A DNA stretch of 64,000 bases, taken from contig NZ_SJSM01000002.1 of NCBI RefSeq assembly GCF_004331685.1, positions 372,001 through 436,000 of the forward strand, read 5' to 3'. Both the position numbers and the translations under genes were made by a program. The notes below the pieces were generated by a model, which did not search any database, had not been told where the DNA came from, and saw only the letters and a program-made list of their open reading frames with translations. This DNA is from Pedobacter hiemivivus (GTDB lineage: Bacteria > Bacteroidota > Bacteroidia > Sphingobacteriales > Sphingobacteriaceae). Below, in pieces: positions 53,457 through 62,144 of this stretch; position 1 is the first letter of the stretch; every line of letters begins with the position of its first letter.

Positions 53457-55367
53457 ATGCCATATTTTAAAAAACTGCTTGATCTTCTAAAAACGGAACG
53501 TGAGGAAGATTTACAAAGCTATATCAAACAGAAAGAAACGCTTTCAGTTGCAGAACGTAGAGCGAACGGGTTAACCTGGTATCCTATTGCCATCCGTGGA
53601 TCGGAAATGAGTAGGGGAGACTATCTGACTGTTGAAGTAGAGCGGACAACACATCAGGATTTGCCACATCAGTTAAGGTTTGGTATGCCTGCGGTATTGT
53701 TTTCGAATCATGACCCGAAAAACGACCGGGTTGAGGGCGTAATTGCTTACCAGGGCGGTAGTCGCTTAAAAATTACTTTACGTACAGATGAATTACCTGA
53801 TTGGGCCAGAGATGGTAAATTGGGAATTGATGTGCTTTTTGATGATCACACTTATGATGAAATGCAGGGAGCGCTTAAACGGGCTTCCTTACGGAATGAG
53901 CAGGGTGATGATCATCAGTTGATAAAAGTGTTAACGGGAGCAGATACCCCTTCTTTTGCGACTGATATTTTTCATTATCCAATTGCTAAGTTAAATGAGG
54001 TACAGCAATTGGCTGTAAACCGTATTGTTGCCGCAGAGCAATTGGCGATTGTGCATGGCCCGCCAGGTACTGGTAAGACTACTACGCTTGTACAGGCGAT
54101 TAAGGCATTAATTAAAGATAAAGGCAGACAGATTTTAGTGGTAGCCCCCAGTAATACTGCTGTAGATTTGTTGACTGAAAAGCTGTCTTACGAGGGCTTG
54201 AATGTACTTCGCATTGGGAATCCTGCAAGGGTCTCGGAAAAACTGTTTTCTTTAACTTTAGATGGTAAAATGGCTAACCATGGCACTATAAAAGAGGTTA
54301 AAGACTTGAAAAAGCAGGCTGCGGAGTATAAAAATATGGCTCATAAATACAAAAGGAATTTTGGTAGAGCTGAAAAGGAGCAACGTAAGGCCCTTTTTGA
54401 TGAGGCGCATAAAATCATGAAAGCCGTTGCCAATACCGAGCAATATATCATGGACGATCTGTTAGATAAGGCTCAGGTGATTACAGCAACATTGGTTGGT
54501 GCCAGCCATTATACCGTTAGAGACCGTATGTTTGATACGGTTGTAATTGACGAGGCTGGGCAGGCTTTGGAGCCTGCTTGCTGGATTCCAATTTTGAAAG
54601 CACAAAAACTTGTATTGGCGGGAGATCACTGCCAGTTATCACCTACTATAAAATCTAATGCAGCTGCTAAGGCCGGTCTAAGTATGACTTTACTGGAAAA
54701 ATGTGTGGCATTGCACCCAGAGGCTGTTGTTTTGCTGGAAGAACAATATCGGATGAATGAGAAGATCATGAATTATTCTTCTTCGGTGTTTTATGAAGGG
54801 AAGCTAAAGGCGAATGGCTCTGTAGCTAGTCATTTGTTATTTGAAGGGGATGCGCCATTGGCTTTTATTGATACTGCTGGTTGTGGATTTGAGGAGAAAA
54901 CGGAAGGCACCAGTACCTATAATCCAGAAGAGGCTGTGTTTTTATTGAAGCATATGACGCAGTTATTTACCCAGCTAAGTGCCGTTTATACCGTTGAAAA
55001 TTTTCCTACTGTAGCTGTGATCTCACCCTATAAGCAGCAGATTCATGTGTTAAAAGACTTGTTGATCAATCATCCTACTTTGCAGGAATATGCCAGTAAG
55101 ATTTCAGTGAATACCATTGATAGTTTTCAGGGGCAGGAAAGGGATATTGTTTATATCGGCATGACCAGAAGTAATGATGAAGGAGCGATAGGCTTTTTAT
55201 CGGATATTCGCCGGATGAATGTGGCTATGACCAGGGCAAGGAAAAAGCTCGTTGTAATTGGAGATAGTGCAACCTTATCGAGATTACCTTTTTATGCCGA
55301 TTTTATCAATTATGCGGAGCAGATGGATGCTTATCAGAGTGCATGGGAGTTTGCTGATGTGGATTAG
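53457..55367 (+). CDS. UPF1-like SF1 helicase (IGHMBP2/SMUBP-2 type AAA protein)
   Basis: A 636-residue DNA/RNA helicase. The ATG at 53457 (MPYFKKLLDLL) is chosen because the preceding frame is unlike protein. An N-terminal beta region (about 1-190) has FGMPAVLFSNHDPKNDRVEGVIAY and LKITLRTDELPDW. Helicase motifs follow: Q-motif LNEVQQLAVNRI, motif I GPPGTGKTTTLVQ, VVAPSNTAVD, Walker B VIDEAGQALEPA, LAGDHCQLSPT (motif III), LEEQYRMNEKI (IV), NTIDSFQGQERDIVYIG (V) and MNVAMTRARKKLVVIGD (VI). An inserted helical stalk between motif Ia and II (KEVKDLKKQAAEYKNMAHKY) matches the SF1B UPF1-like subgroup. Bacterial members' roles are unknown. Confidence 0.92.
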   Translation: MPYFKKLLDLLKTEREEDLQSYIKQKETLSVAERRANGLTWYPIAIRGSEMSRGDYLTVEVERTTHQDLPHQLRFGMPAVLFSNHDPKNDRVEGVIAYQGGSRLKITLRTDELPDWARDGKLGIDVLFDDHTYDEMQGALKRASLRNEQGDDHQLIKVLTGADTPSFATDIFHYPIAKLNEVQQLAVNRIVAAEQLAIVHGPPGTGKTTTLVQAIKALIKDKGRQILVVAPSNTAVDLLTEKLSYEGLNVLRIGNPARVSEKLFSLTLDGKMANHGTIKEVKDLKKQAAEYKNMAHKYKRNFGRAEKEQRKALFDEAHKIMKAVANTEQYIMDDLLDKAQVITATLVGASHYTVRDRMFDTVVIDEAGQALEPACWIPILKAQKLVLAGDHCQLSPTIKSNAAAKAGLSMTLLEKCVALHPEAVVLLEEQYRMNEKIMNYSSSVFYEGKLKANGSVASHLLFEGDAPLAFIDTAGCGFEEKTEGTSTYNPEEAVFLLKHMTQLFTQLSAVYTVENFPTVAVISPYKQQIHVLKDLLINHPTLQEYASKISVNTIDSFQGQERDIVYIGMTRSNDEGAIGFLSDIRRMNVAMTRARKKLVVIGDSATLSRLPFYADFINYAEQMDAYQSAWEFADVD

Positions 55368-55368
55368 C

Positions 55369-55563
55369 TTAGTCGGAATCTTCATCCGATTGGTCTCCAC
55401 TTCCATATTTTTCTGAATAATCTCTGGCGTTTTCATCTGCTAATGAATTGCCTTCTCTTTCGCTTTCCAGGTTGCGGTCTAAACGGTCATTCCATTTATC
55501 CAATCCATCTGGATGGTTGTGTTTTTTAATGAGGTTGGCGTTTTGTTTTTTAGGGGTTTTCAT
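55369..55563 (-). CDS. Small hydrophilic hypothetical protein
   Basis: A 64-residue, highly charged peptide with Lys/Asn-rich start (MKTPKKQNANLIKKHNHPDG) and acidic end (SGDQSDEDSD), expected to be disordered. Its stop lies 1 bp from the helicase stop, in convergent orientation. Small Bacteroidetes proteins of this kind are common; no function is known. Confidence 0.6.
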   Translation of the reverse strand: MKTPKKQNANLIKKHNHPDGLDKWNDRLDRNLESEREGNSLADENARDYSEKYGSGDQSDEDSD

Positions 55564-55671
55564 TGCTGTATGTTTTTTGGTTCATCTTAATAAACAGCGT
55601 CAGGCCGGAATAGGTTTTGATTAATCCATCATAAAAATTATTATCTTTCGTACGAAAAACAACATTTACCG

Positions 55672-57252
55672 ATGAAAAAATACATTACCATTGTTCTTAT
55701 TTTTTTTAGCTCAATAGTTTTTGCACAAGAAAAATATTGGCAGCAGCATGTAAGTTACAAAATAGATGTCGCATTAAACGACCAGGAAAAGTCATTGAAA
55801 GGCTTTGAAACAATTGTGTATAAAAACAATTCGCCTTCTACGCTTAACTTTATCTGGTTTCATATCTGGCCTAATGCCTATAAAAATGAAAATACGGCCT
55901 TGTTTCAGCAATTGAAAAATGATACCGCCAGAGCTGCAAAGCTGGAGAAATATACTCATGGGAGTATAGAGGGCTTGAATTTTAAAGTCGATGGCAAAGT
56001 TGCGACTACCGAAGCGCATCCAAATCCACAATATATTGATGTGATTAAACTGAAATTGCCGAAGCCGTTAAAGCCTGGCGATTCTGTAAGTATTACTACT
56101 GATTTTAAAGTGAAGTTGCCTTCGTATTTCTCTAGATCTGGCTTTGCAGATGGTGAATTTATGGTTTGTCAGTGGTACCCAAAACCGGCGGTATTTGATA
56201 AGAATGGCTGGCATGAGTTTCCTTATCTGGATATGGGAGAGTATTATAGTGACTATGCTTCTTTTAATGTAAATATTACGGTGCCTGCTGATTATGTAGT
56301 TGGGGCAACAGGTATGCTACAAAACGTGGACGAGCTGGCTACCTATAAAAAGGTAGGTGCTAAGAATGTTGCTGATCGCAATGCCAAGCCTGCGCTTTAT
56401 GTTGCAAAAAATAAAAACGGCGTTAAAAAATTGAATTATAAGATCAATAATGTACCTGATTTTGCCTGGTTTGCAGATAAGGACTTTGTGATTCAATACG
56501 ATACTTTAAAACTAGAGTCGGGTAAAATAGTTGATGCTTTTACCTATTATCACAATAAGGACAGCACTTTGTGGAATTATAGCATTGACTATGCAAAGGA
56601 CGCGACTAAGCGTTATAGTAAATGGATTGGGGAATATGAATATCCTGTAGTGCAGGTAGTAGAAGGGCCTAAAAATAATTCCAGTGGTGGGATGGAATAT
56701 CCAACAATTACGCTAATCACCAGTCCCGATGCTAAAAAAGAATCATTAGATGCAGTGATTGCACATGAGGTTGGACACAATTGGTTTATGAGTATGTTGG
56801 GGAGTAATGAAAGACAACATGCCTGGCAGGATGAAGGATTGAATACTTATTTCCAGTTCAGATATGAAGCCGAAAAGTACCGGTCCAATTCTATATTTGG
56901 CGATGGCATCCCTGTTGAAGTTCAGGCTTTGCCGGTTAAAGAATTTTTGGCCTCGATTTATGGTGCTTTGAGTGGAGCGCCTATGACCTCAGCTATTGAT
57001 ATCCCTTCGGACAAGTTTCCTTCGTCTGATCAGTATAGCGAAGCTTCGTACTTAAAAACGGCTTTGTGGTTGTATATTCTGGAAGATGGAGTAGGGCGTG
57101 AAAAGATGGATAATGCTTTTAAGCTTTATTTTAACTTGTGGAAAGGAAAACACCCACAACCAGAAGATTTAAAGGCTGCATTTGAGCAATCGCTCGGCAT
57201 CAATTTAGATAAGTATTTCGAATTGCTGAAGAAAGAAGGAAAGTTTCAATAG
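55672..57252 (+). CDS. Exported M1-family (gluzincin) aminopeptidase
   Basis: A 526-residue zinc metallopeptidase with a signal peptide (YITIVLIFFSSIVFAQ). The N-terminal beta domain has YKIDVALNDQEKSLKGFETIVYKNNSP and FMVCQWYPKPAVFDKNGWHEFPYLDMGEYYSDY. The catalytic zinc site is HEVGHNW (His365 to His369), with Glu in WQDEGLNTYFQFRYE about 18 residues later. The family's exopeptidase motif GxMEN appears as SGGMEYPTI. It probably trims peptides in the periplasm. The C-terminal domain is short compared with full aminopeptidase N. A composite repeat element follows. Confidence 0.93.
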   Translation: MKKYITIVLIFFSSIVFAQEKYWQQHVSYKIDVALNDQEKSLKGFETIVYKNNSPSTLNFIWFHIWPNAYKNENTALFQQLKNDTARAAKLEKYTHGSIEGLNFKVDGKVATTEAHPNPQYIDVIKLKLPKPLKPGDSVSITTDFKVKLPSYFSRSGFADGEFMVCQWYPKPAVFDKNGWHEFPYLDMGEYYSDYASFNVNITVPADYVVGATGMLQNVDELATYKKVGAKNVADRNAKPALYVAKNKNGVKKLNYKINNVPDFAWFADKDFVIQYDTLKLESGKIVDAFTYYHNKDSTLWNYSIDYAKDATKRYSKWIGEYEYPVVQVVEGPKNNSSGGMEYPTITLITSPDAKKESLDAVIAHEVGHNWFMSMLGSNERQHAWQDEGLNTYFQFRYEAEKYRSNSIFGDGIPVEVQALPVKEFLASIYGALSGAPMTSAIDIPSDKFPSSDQYSEASYLKTALWLYILEDGVGREKMDNAFKLYFNLWKGKHPQPEDLKAAFEQSLGINLDKYFELLKKEGKFQ

Positions 57253-57259
57253 CATCTGG

Positions 57260-57361
57260 TACCTTCAAGGTATATTAGCCAATATTTGGAGGGGTGTTGA
57301 GCAGGCCGCTGGCCCCAGCAATGCCTCGTCAACACCCCGGTAAGGCCCCAACAACGTCCCC
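57260..57361. repeat. Second composite 11-nt repeat element
   Basis: A palindrome TACCTT-C-AAGGTA sits at 57260-57272. Inverted arms GGGGTGTTGA (57291-57300) and TCAACACCCC (57329-57338) are perfect. From 57307 five 11-nt units follow: CGCTGGCCCCA, GCAATGCCTCG, TCAACACCCCG, GTAAGGCCCCA, ACAACGTCCCC. Architecture matches the element at 32205-32302, though sequence differs and the palindrome is on the other side. Confidence 0.75.
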
Positions 57362-57439
57362 GCAATTATAGGTTGTTTTTTGAACTCGATTACGATTTTT
57401 TTAGGAATTGATAGCTGTTGTCCTGGTACTAAGGTTGTC

Positions 57440-57955
57440 TCAGGAATTAACCCATATATAGCTTATGAATAGAATTGCAATATACAAAACCGCATTGAAA
57501 ATGTCGTGGTGATTGACAGAAAGCATGGTTATTTTTGGATTGTAAAATAAAGAGATCAGTATCAAGCGGCATAGATTCATGCTTAAAATTAGACTTAGTC
57601 CGACGCAAATAAAGGTAAGGCGTGAGCGAAGTGGTTTTGGGAAGGCAAGGACAAAGGCCGAGAAACAGCTCATGATTCCATAGCCAAGGCAGGAGTAGAC
57701 GAGTCTGAATCCTGAATGGCTTTCAACTTTTAAACTGATGTTGGTTGTGTAAACCACATAACCCATGAGTTCTAGTATTTTTGCTGCGGCAGCAATATAT
57801 AGGTTACGCCACAGTTCTATATAATTCAAATGATCATCTAAAAATGGGAAGTATAGTCCTCCAGGGCTTGTGATCCCAATATACCCTATGTTAAAGCCAT
57901 AAAAGGTAACAAAGAGTATCAGGAAATTTATTGAAAATCGGACTCCACCCAGCAT
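57440..57955 (-). CDS. Exosortase/archaeosortase-family membrane protein (XrtX/XrtY-like)
   Basis: A 171-residue membrane protein with about five or six hydrophobic helices. The exosortase catalytic triad seems present: Cys89 in VYSCLGYGIMSCF, Arg130 in SMNLCRLILISLF and His149/His150 in VNHHDIFNAVLY. Exosortases cleave C-terminal sorting signals of surface proteins and often work with exopolysaccharide genes. None of those, nor a PEP-CTERM-type target, is near. The protein is at the short end of the family, and the active-site Cys context (SCLG rather than CSG) fits Bacteroidetes subtypes. The subtype name is uncertain. It is a monocistronic gene. Confidence 0.75.
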   Translation of the reverse strand: MLGGVRFSINFLILFVTFYGFNIGYIGITSPGGLYFPFLDDHLNYIELWRNLYIAAAAKILELMGYVVYTTNISLKVESHSGFRLVYSCLGYGIMSCFSAFVLAFPKPLRSRLTFICVGLSLILSMNLCRLILISLFYNPKITMLSVNHHDIFNAVLYIAILFISYIWVNS

Positions 57956-58069
57956 ATATTTTTTAGTAAAGTTTATTTTTTTAGGTGAATTAAAAAAAGC
58001 TATGGCTTTGTTTACCTAAAACAAAGCTCCTTTCCATTTGTCTTATATAATCATAGATAGACAAAGCGT

Positions 58070-58672
58070 ATGGAAAAGATAATTCAAGCAGTATTTGACA
58101 ATGAGGCGGATGCATTTACCGGTTTAAAGGCATTACAGGAATTGGATTTGATCCATGATTTATCTTTAGGAGAGTCGTACTTGCTAACTAAGAGTAAGAC
58201 AGGTGAAACCTCAATTAAATCAGCAACTGATAAGGCTGCGGGTTCTGGAGTGGCGGGAGGAGCCTTAGTTGGTGGATTGGTTGGACTTTTAGCTGGGCCT
58301 CTGGGATTTATTATTGGTGTAGCTGGGGGGATGATTGCGGGCTCTGCAGGGGAGACTTTGAGGGCGGAAGATCGGTCTGACTATCTTGATGTGGTATCAA
58401 AGCAAATCCCCAACGGGAAATCAGTGTTAATTGCCCATGTTTGGGAAGACTGGAAAACACCTGTTGATACAGTGTTGGAGCCTTTAGCTACCTTGATTAC
58501 TCGTTATGAAGTGCATAATAAGGTGTTTGATGCTGATTATCAGGCTAAACAATATGAAGCCTGGATTAATAGTGATCAGCAGGCAGGGACAGGCTTGGAT
58601 GAAGAAAAACAGAAGAGAATTGAGAGTAGGCTAAAAAGTCAGAAAAAGAGACTTACGGAGATTAAAAAATAA
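58070..58672 (+). CDS. DUF1269-like glycine-zipper stress protein
   Basis: A 200-residue protein. An N-terminal ferredoxin-like part (IIQAVFDNEADAFTGLKALQEL) is followed by a central glycine-zipper hairpin (about 62-102, GSGVAGGALVGGLVGLLAGPLG) that probably inserts in a membrane, then a second soluble domain with SVLIAHVWEDWKTPVDTVLEPL, and a basic coiled tail (EEKQKRIESRLKSQKKRLTEI). DUF1269-type proteins are often stress-induced, but the role is unknown. Confidence 0.75.
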   Translation: MEKIIQAVFDNEADAFTGLKALQELDLIHDLSLGESYLLTKSKTGETSIKSATDKAAGSGVAGGALVGGLVGLLAGPLGFIIGVAGGMIAGSAGETLRAEDRSDYLDVVSKQIPNGKSVLIAHVWEDWKTPVDTVLEPLATLITRYEVHNKVFDADYQAKQYEAWINSDQQAGTGLDEEKQKRIESRLKSQKKRLTEIKK

Positions 58673-58784
58673 TTTAACATCGATGCTGACCTATAGACCG
58701 GGTAGTTGATGTTAGTTGGCTTCATGACAGTGTTAGTGAATAGTAAATAAACAATAAAACTACCACTACGTTAAAGAATATAGG

Positions 58785-58792
58785 TACTTTTG
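58785..58792 (+). promoter_or_regulatory. TAnnTTTG element upstream of gap
   Basis: TACTTTTG matches the -7 consensus and ends 22 bp before the gap ATG at 58814. A -33 TTTG at the normal distance is not seen. It likely starts the gap-GNAT-pgk transcript. Confidence 0.5.
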
Positions 58793-58813
58793 CGCCCATA
58801 TTTATACGAGCAA

Positions 58814-59809
58814 ATGAAATTAGCGATTAATGGTTTTGGAAGAATTGGACGTATTTTTTTACGCAGTGCAATAGAAAGAAACATCAATGTTGTTGCCATA
58901 AATGATCTTGGCGATCCAGCTACTTTAGCTCACCTTTTTAAGTACGATACCGTTCATAGGGGATTTAAAGGAAAGGTGAGTTATGAGGATGATGGCTTGG
59001 TCATCAATGGAAAGAAAATTCTAGTATATAATATAAAGAAACCTGAAGATTTGCCTTGGGCTACTTTAGGGATTGACCTTGTTTTGGAGTCGACCGGTAA
59101 GTTTACCACAAAGGCCGGCGCTGAACTTCATTTGAAAGCTGGTGCGAAACAGGTATTGATATCTGCACCATCACCTGATAAAGAAGTGCCGATGGTGGTG
59201 TTGGGGGTGAACGATGCAGAAATAGATTTGAGTTCGCCTATCCTGTCAAACGCATCTTGTACAACTAACAATGTTGCACCAATGGTAAAGATATTGGACG
59301 ACAATTGGGGGATACTAGATGGTTATATTACTACGATACATTCTATGACGGGTGATCAGAATCTACATGATTCGCCTCATAAAGATTTAAGAAGAGCTCG
59401 CGCGGCTTCTGCTTCTATTATTCCTACAAGTACAGGAGCAGCTAAAGCCATCACTAATATTTTTCCGCATTTGGAAGGTAAGCTAGGTGGTGCTGGGATA
59501 AGGGTGCCTGTATTGAATGGATCATTGACCGATTTTACTTGTATTTTAAAAAGTCCTACTACCAAAGAAGATATTAATGCTGCCTTTAAAAAGGCTTCTG
59601 AGAATGAATTGAGTGCTATTGTGGAGTATACCGAAGATCCGATTGTTTCGGTGGATATTTTGGATAATCCGCATTCTTGCATTTTTGATGCACAGTTGAC
59701 TTCTATTGTTGGCGATCTGGTAAAAGTTGTAGGCTGGTATGACAATGAATCTGGTTATTCTTCCAGATTGGCTGATTTAGTTCAGAAAATAGAAAAGCAT
59801 CATGATTAA
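58814..59809 (+). CDS. gap: Type I glyceraldehyde-3-phosphate dehydrogenase
   Basis: A 331-residue glycolytic enzyme, full length. The ATG at 58814 gives MKLAINGFGRIGRIFLRSAI, the standard start; an upstream in-frame ATG at 58790 lies in the promoter. The NAD motif is GFGRIG. The active-site Cys is in SNASCTTNNVAP (about residue 150), the catalytic His in YITTIHSMTGDQNLHDSPHKDLRRARAAS (TIHSMT), and the C-terminal WYDNESGYSSRLADL is typical. Its stop overlaps the GNAT start, and pgk follows, so the three probably form one operon. Confidence 0.97.
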   Translation: MKLAINGFGRIGRIFLRSAIERNINVVAINDLGDPATLAHLFKYDTVHRGFKGKVSYEDDGLVINGKKILVYNIKKPEDLPWATLGIDLVLESTGKFTTKAGAELHLKAGAKQVLISAPSPDKEVPMVVLGVNDAEIDLSSPILSNASCTTNNVAPMVKILDDNWGILDGYITTIHSMTGDQNLHDSPHKDLRRARAASASIIPTSTGAAKAITNIFPHLEGKLGGAGIRVPVLNGSLTDFTCILKSPTTKEDINAAFKKASENELSAIVEYTEDPIVSVDILDNPHSCIFDAQLTSIVGDLVKVVGWYDNESGYSSRLADLVQKIEKHHD

Positions 59810-60233
59810 ATACATTACAACGACAGAAACGCTTGGATTAAGAAATCTTGTCTTGCGGAACAATGCTGGGCTGGATAAATGCATTTTTCCGACTGACGAA
59901 ACTGAGGGTAATTTTCATTTGGGATGTTTTGTGGAAGATAGATTGGCCTCAATAGCTACTTTTTTTCCAGAAGATTGTGAGGGTAGAGGTGCTGGAGGCT
60001 TTAGATTGCGAGGTATGGCTACAGATCCTGCTTTTTCAGGTAAAGGTTGTGGCTCGGATCTTATAAAATTTGCAATTAATGAGCTGAGATCTGCTAATGC
60101 TTCTTATATTTGGTGTCATGCGCGTAGTTCTGCTGTCGGTTTTTATGAAAAACTGGGCTTTGAGGTAATTTCGGAAGAATATGAGGTGCCAGAGATAGGT
60201 CCTCATTTTAATATGATTAAAATTATCTCATAA
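59802..60233 (+). CDS. GNAT-family N-acetyltransferase
   Basis: A 143-residue GNAT enzyme. The acetyl-CoA motif A is GGFRLRGMATDPAFSGKGCGSDLIKFAI, with the Q/RxxGxG/A loop as SGKGCGSDL; motif B has YIWCHARSSAVGFYEKLGFEVI. Its ATG lies inside the gap coding sequence (8-bp overlap), so translation is coupled. It lies between gap and pgk in the same orientation, suggesting co-expression with glycolysis. The acceptor substrate is unknown. Confidence 0.88.
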   Translation: MIKYITTTETLGLRNLVLRNNAGLDKCIFPTDETEGNFHLGCFVEDRLASIATFFPEDCEGRGAGGFRLRGMATDPAFSGKGCGSDLIKFAINELRSANASYIWCHARSSAVGFYEKLGFEVISEEYEVPEIGPHFNMIKIIS

Positions 60234-60275
60234 AATACACGCAAACCAACCTTAATCGAAAACAAAATATTTAAA

Positions 60276-61469
60276 ATGAAAACAATAGATCAATGCAATT
60301 TTAAAGACAAGAAGGCTTTAGTTAGAGTAGATTTTAACGTTCCTTTTGATAGTGATTTTAATATTACTGATGATAAAAGGATGCGTGCTGCATTGCCAAC
60401 TATTCAAAAAATACTGAATGATGGTGGTGCTGTAATTTTGATGTCGCATTTAGGTAGACCTAAAGGTGGACCAGATGATAAAAACTCTTTAAAGCATATT
60501 TTAGGTGATCTTTCGAGGATGCTTGATTTGCAGGTGAAGTTTGCTGATGATTGTATTGGTGCTGATGCTGTAGAAAAAGCAAAGAACTTAGAACCTGGTC
60601 AGGTTTTGCTTTTGGAGAATTTACGTTTTCATAAAGAAGAAGAAAAAGGTGATCGTGACTTTGCTGGAAAATTAGCGAAGTTAGGTGATGTATATGTAAA
60701 TGATGCTTTCGGAACAGCGCACCGTGCGCATGCATCGACAGCTATTGTTGCTGAGTTTTTTCCTACTGAAAAATACTTCGGTTATTTAATGGCTGAAGAA
60801 TTGAAAAATGCTGAAAAGGTAAATGTAGGTGCTGCTAAGCCTTTTACTGCAATTATGGGTGGCGCGAAAGTGTCGGATAAAATTTTACTGATTGAGAGTT
60901 TGCTAGATAAAGTAGATAACTTAATTATTGGTGGCGGTATGGCTTATACTTTTGCAAAAGCACAAGGTGGTGAAATCGGAACATCTTTACTAGAAGCAGA
61001 TAGAATGGCTTTGTGTTTAGAATTGTTAGAGCAGGCTAAAGCTAAGGGTGTTAATTTATATTTGCCTTTAGATACGGTTATTGCTGATAAGTTTGATAAT
61101 GAGGCAAGTAAGGGTACGGTGGATACAGGACAGATTCCTGCAGATTGGATGGGCTTAGATATTGGTCCAAAAACAGTCGCTTTGTTTTCTGAAGTGATCG
61201 CTAACTCTAAGACTTTGTTGTGGAATGGCCCAATGGGTGTATTTGAAATGGCAAATTTTGAGCAAGGTACACGTGCGGTTGCGGATGCTGTTGTTGCTGC
61301 AACACAGAAAAACGGTGCTTTCTCTTTAATTGGCGGTGGTGATTCGGCTGCGGCGATTGCTAAATTCAATTTAGAAGATAAGGTTAGTTATGTGTCTACT
61401 GGTGGTGGTGCATTGCTGGAATATATGGAAGGTAAGGAGTTGCCTGGTGTTAAGGCAATTAATGACTAA
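60276..61469 (+). CDS. pgk: Phosphoglycerate kinase
   Basis: A 397-residue glycolytic kinase of normal length. Characteristic motifs are [95 protein letters not shown] and [13 protein letters not shown], the nucleotide-binding end. It follows the GNAT gene after 42 bp, and a strong terminator lies 21 bp downstream. It makes 3-phosphoglycerate and ATP from 1,3-bisphosphoglycerate. Confidence 0.97.
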   Translation: MKTIDQCNFKDKKALVRVDFNVPFDSDFNITDDKRMRAALPTIQKILNDGGAVILMSHLGRPKGGPDDKNSLKHILGDLSRMLDLQVKFADDCIGADAVEKAKNLEPGQVLLLENLRFHKEEEKGDRDFAGKLAKLGDVYVNDAFGTAHRAHASTAIVAEFFPTEKYFGYLMAEELKNAEKVNVGAAKPFTAIMGGAKVSDKILLIESLLDKVDNLIIGGGMAYTFAKAQGGEIGTSLLEADRMALCLELLEQAKAKGVNLYLPLDTVIADKFDNEASKGTVDTGQIPADWMGLDIGPKTVALFSEVIANSKTLLWNGPMGVFEMANFEQGTRAVADAVVAATQKNGAFSLIGGGDSAAAIAKFNLEDKVSYVSTGGGALLEYMEGKELPGVKAIND

Positions 61470-61489
61470 CGCTAAGGATATTTTTTAGG

Positions 61490-61519
61490 ACAGGCGTTTC
61501 GTTTTTACGAAACGCCTGT
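61490..61519 (+). terminator. Rho-independent terminator after pgk
   Basis: ACAGGCGTTTCGT (61490-61502) pairs perfectly with 61507-61519, loop TTTT, followed by TTTTTGTTT. It ends the gap-GNAT-pgk transcript. Confidence 0.92.
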
Positions 61520-61601
61520 TTTTGTTTACCACCATATTTTCTGCGTTTTTGATGGTTTAAAGGCAGAAAAATATTGGTATGAAATATGTTGATAATTTTT
61601 T

Positions 61602-61627
61602 GTGGTAGAATGTGGTAAAAAGTGGTA
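61602..61627 (+). promoter_or_regulatory. MraZ-binding box array upstream of mraZ
   Basis: GTGGTA occurs at 61602, 61612 and 61622, exactly 10 bp apart. MraZ in other bacteria binds 5-nt direct repeats spaced 5 nt apart in the mra promoter, so the period matches. The repeat is GTGGTA rather than TGGGN. A TATTTTTA near-consensus -7 element follows at 61636. Autoregulation by MraZ is inferred. Confidence 0.7.
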
Positions 61628-61670
61628 GAAATATCTATTTTTACACTACATAAAAAGTGCACATAGAGAA

Positions 61671-62144
61671 ATGGTACAGCTATTAGGAGAGTTTGATTGT
61701 AAATTAGATGCGAAAGGCCGCTTGATGGTCCCTTCGAGTCTAAAAAAACAATTGCCTAATGTTGAGGATGAGGGACTTGTGATTAACCGGGGCTTTGAGA
61801 AGCATTTGGTTATTTATCCCAAAAAAGTTTGGGAAAGCATGGTGGAGGAGATGAGTAAGTTGAACCAGTACGAACCAAAAACAAGAGCGTTTATTCGTTA
61901 TTTCACTCGCGGCGCGACGTCTTTGACGTTGGATGCTGCCGGAAGAGTGAATTTACCGAAGTCTTTATTGGAATCTGTGGGTATTGAAATTAGTGAAGAT
62001 CTTGTTTTAGCTTGTCAGTTTGATAAGGTGGAAGTTTGGTCGAAAAAGGCTTATGAAGCTTTGTTTGATGAGGAGCCTGAGAACTTTGCTTTTCTTGCTC
62101 AGGAAGTAATGGGAAATAAAAACAGGGGGGAAGATGGAAAATAG
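61671..62144 (+). CDS. mraZ: Transcriptional regulator MraZ
   Basis: A 157-residue regulator of the division and cell-wall (dcw) cluster. Two AbrB/MazE-like modules each carry a DxxGR motif: CKLDAKGRLMVPSSLKKQL (about residues 10-28) and TLDAAGRVNLPKSLLESVG (about 86-105). MraZ forms a ring that binds direct repeats in its own promoter, and such repeats are visible upstream. Its stop overlaps the start of rsmH by 11 bp, so the two are translationally coupled. Length and location are standard. Confidence 0.96.
   Translation: MVQLLGEFDCKLDAKGRLMVPSSLKKQLPNVEDEGLVINRGFEKHLVIYPKKVWESMVEEMSKLNQYEPKTRAFIRYFTRGATSLTLDAAGRVNLPKSLLESVGIEISEDLVLACQFDKVEVWSKKAYEALFDEEPENFAFLAQEVMGNKNRGEDGK

Noticed and set aside
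59377-59745. 122-codon minus-strand frame inside gap
   Set aside because: Antisense shadow of a conserved glycolytic gene; no promoter or family features.
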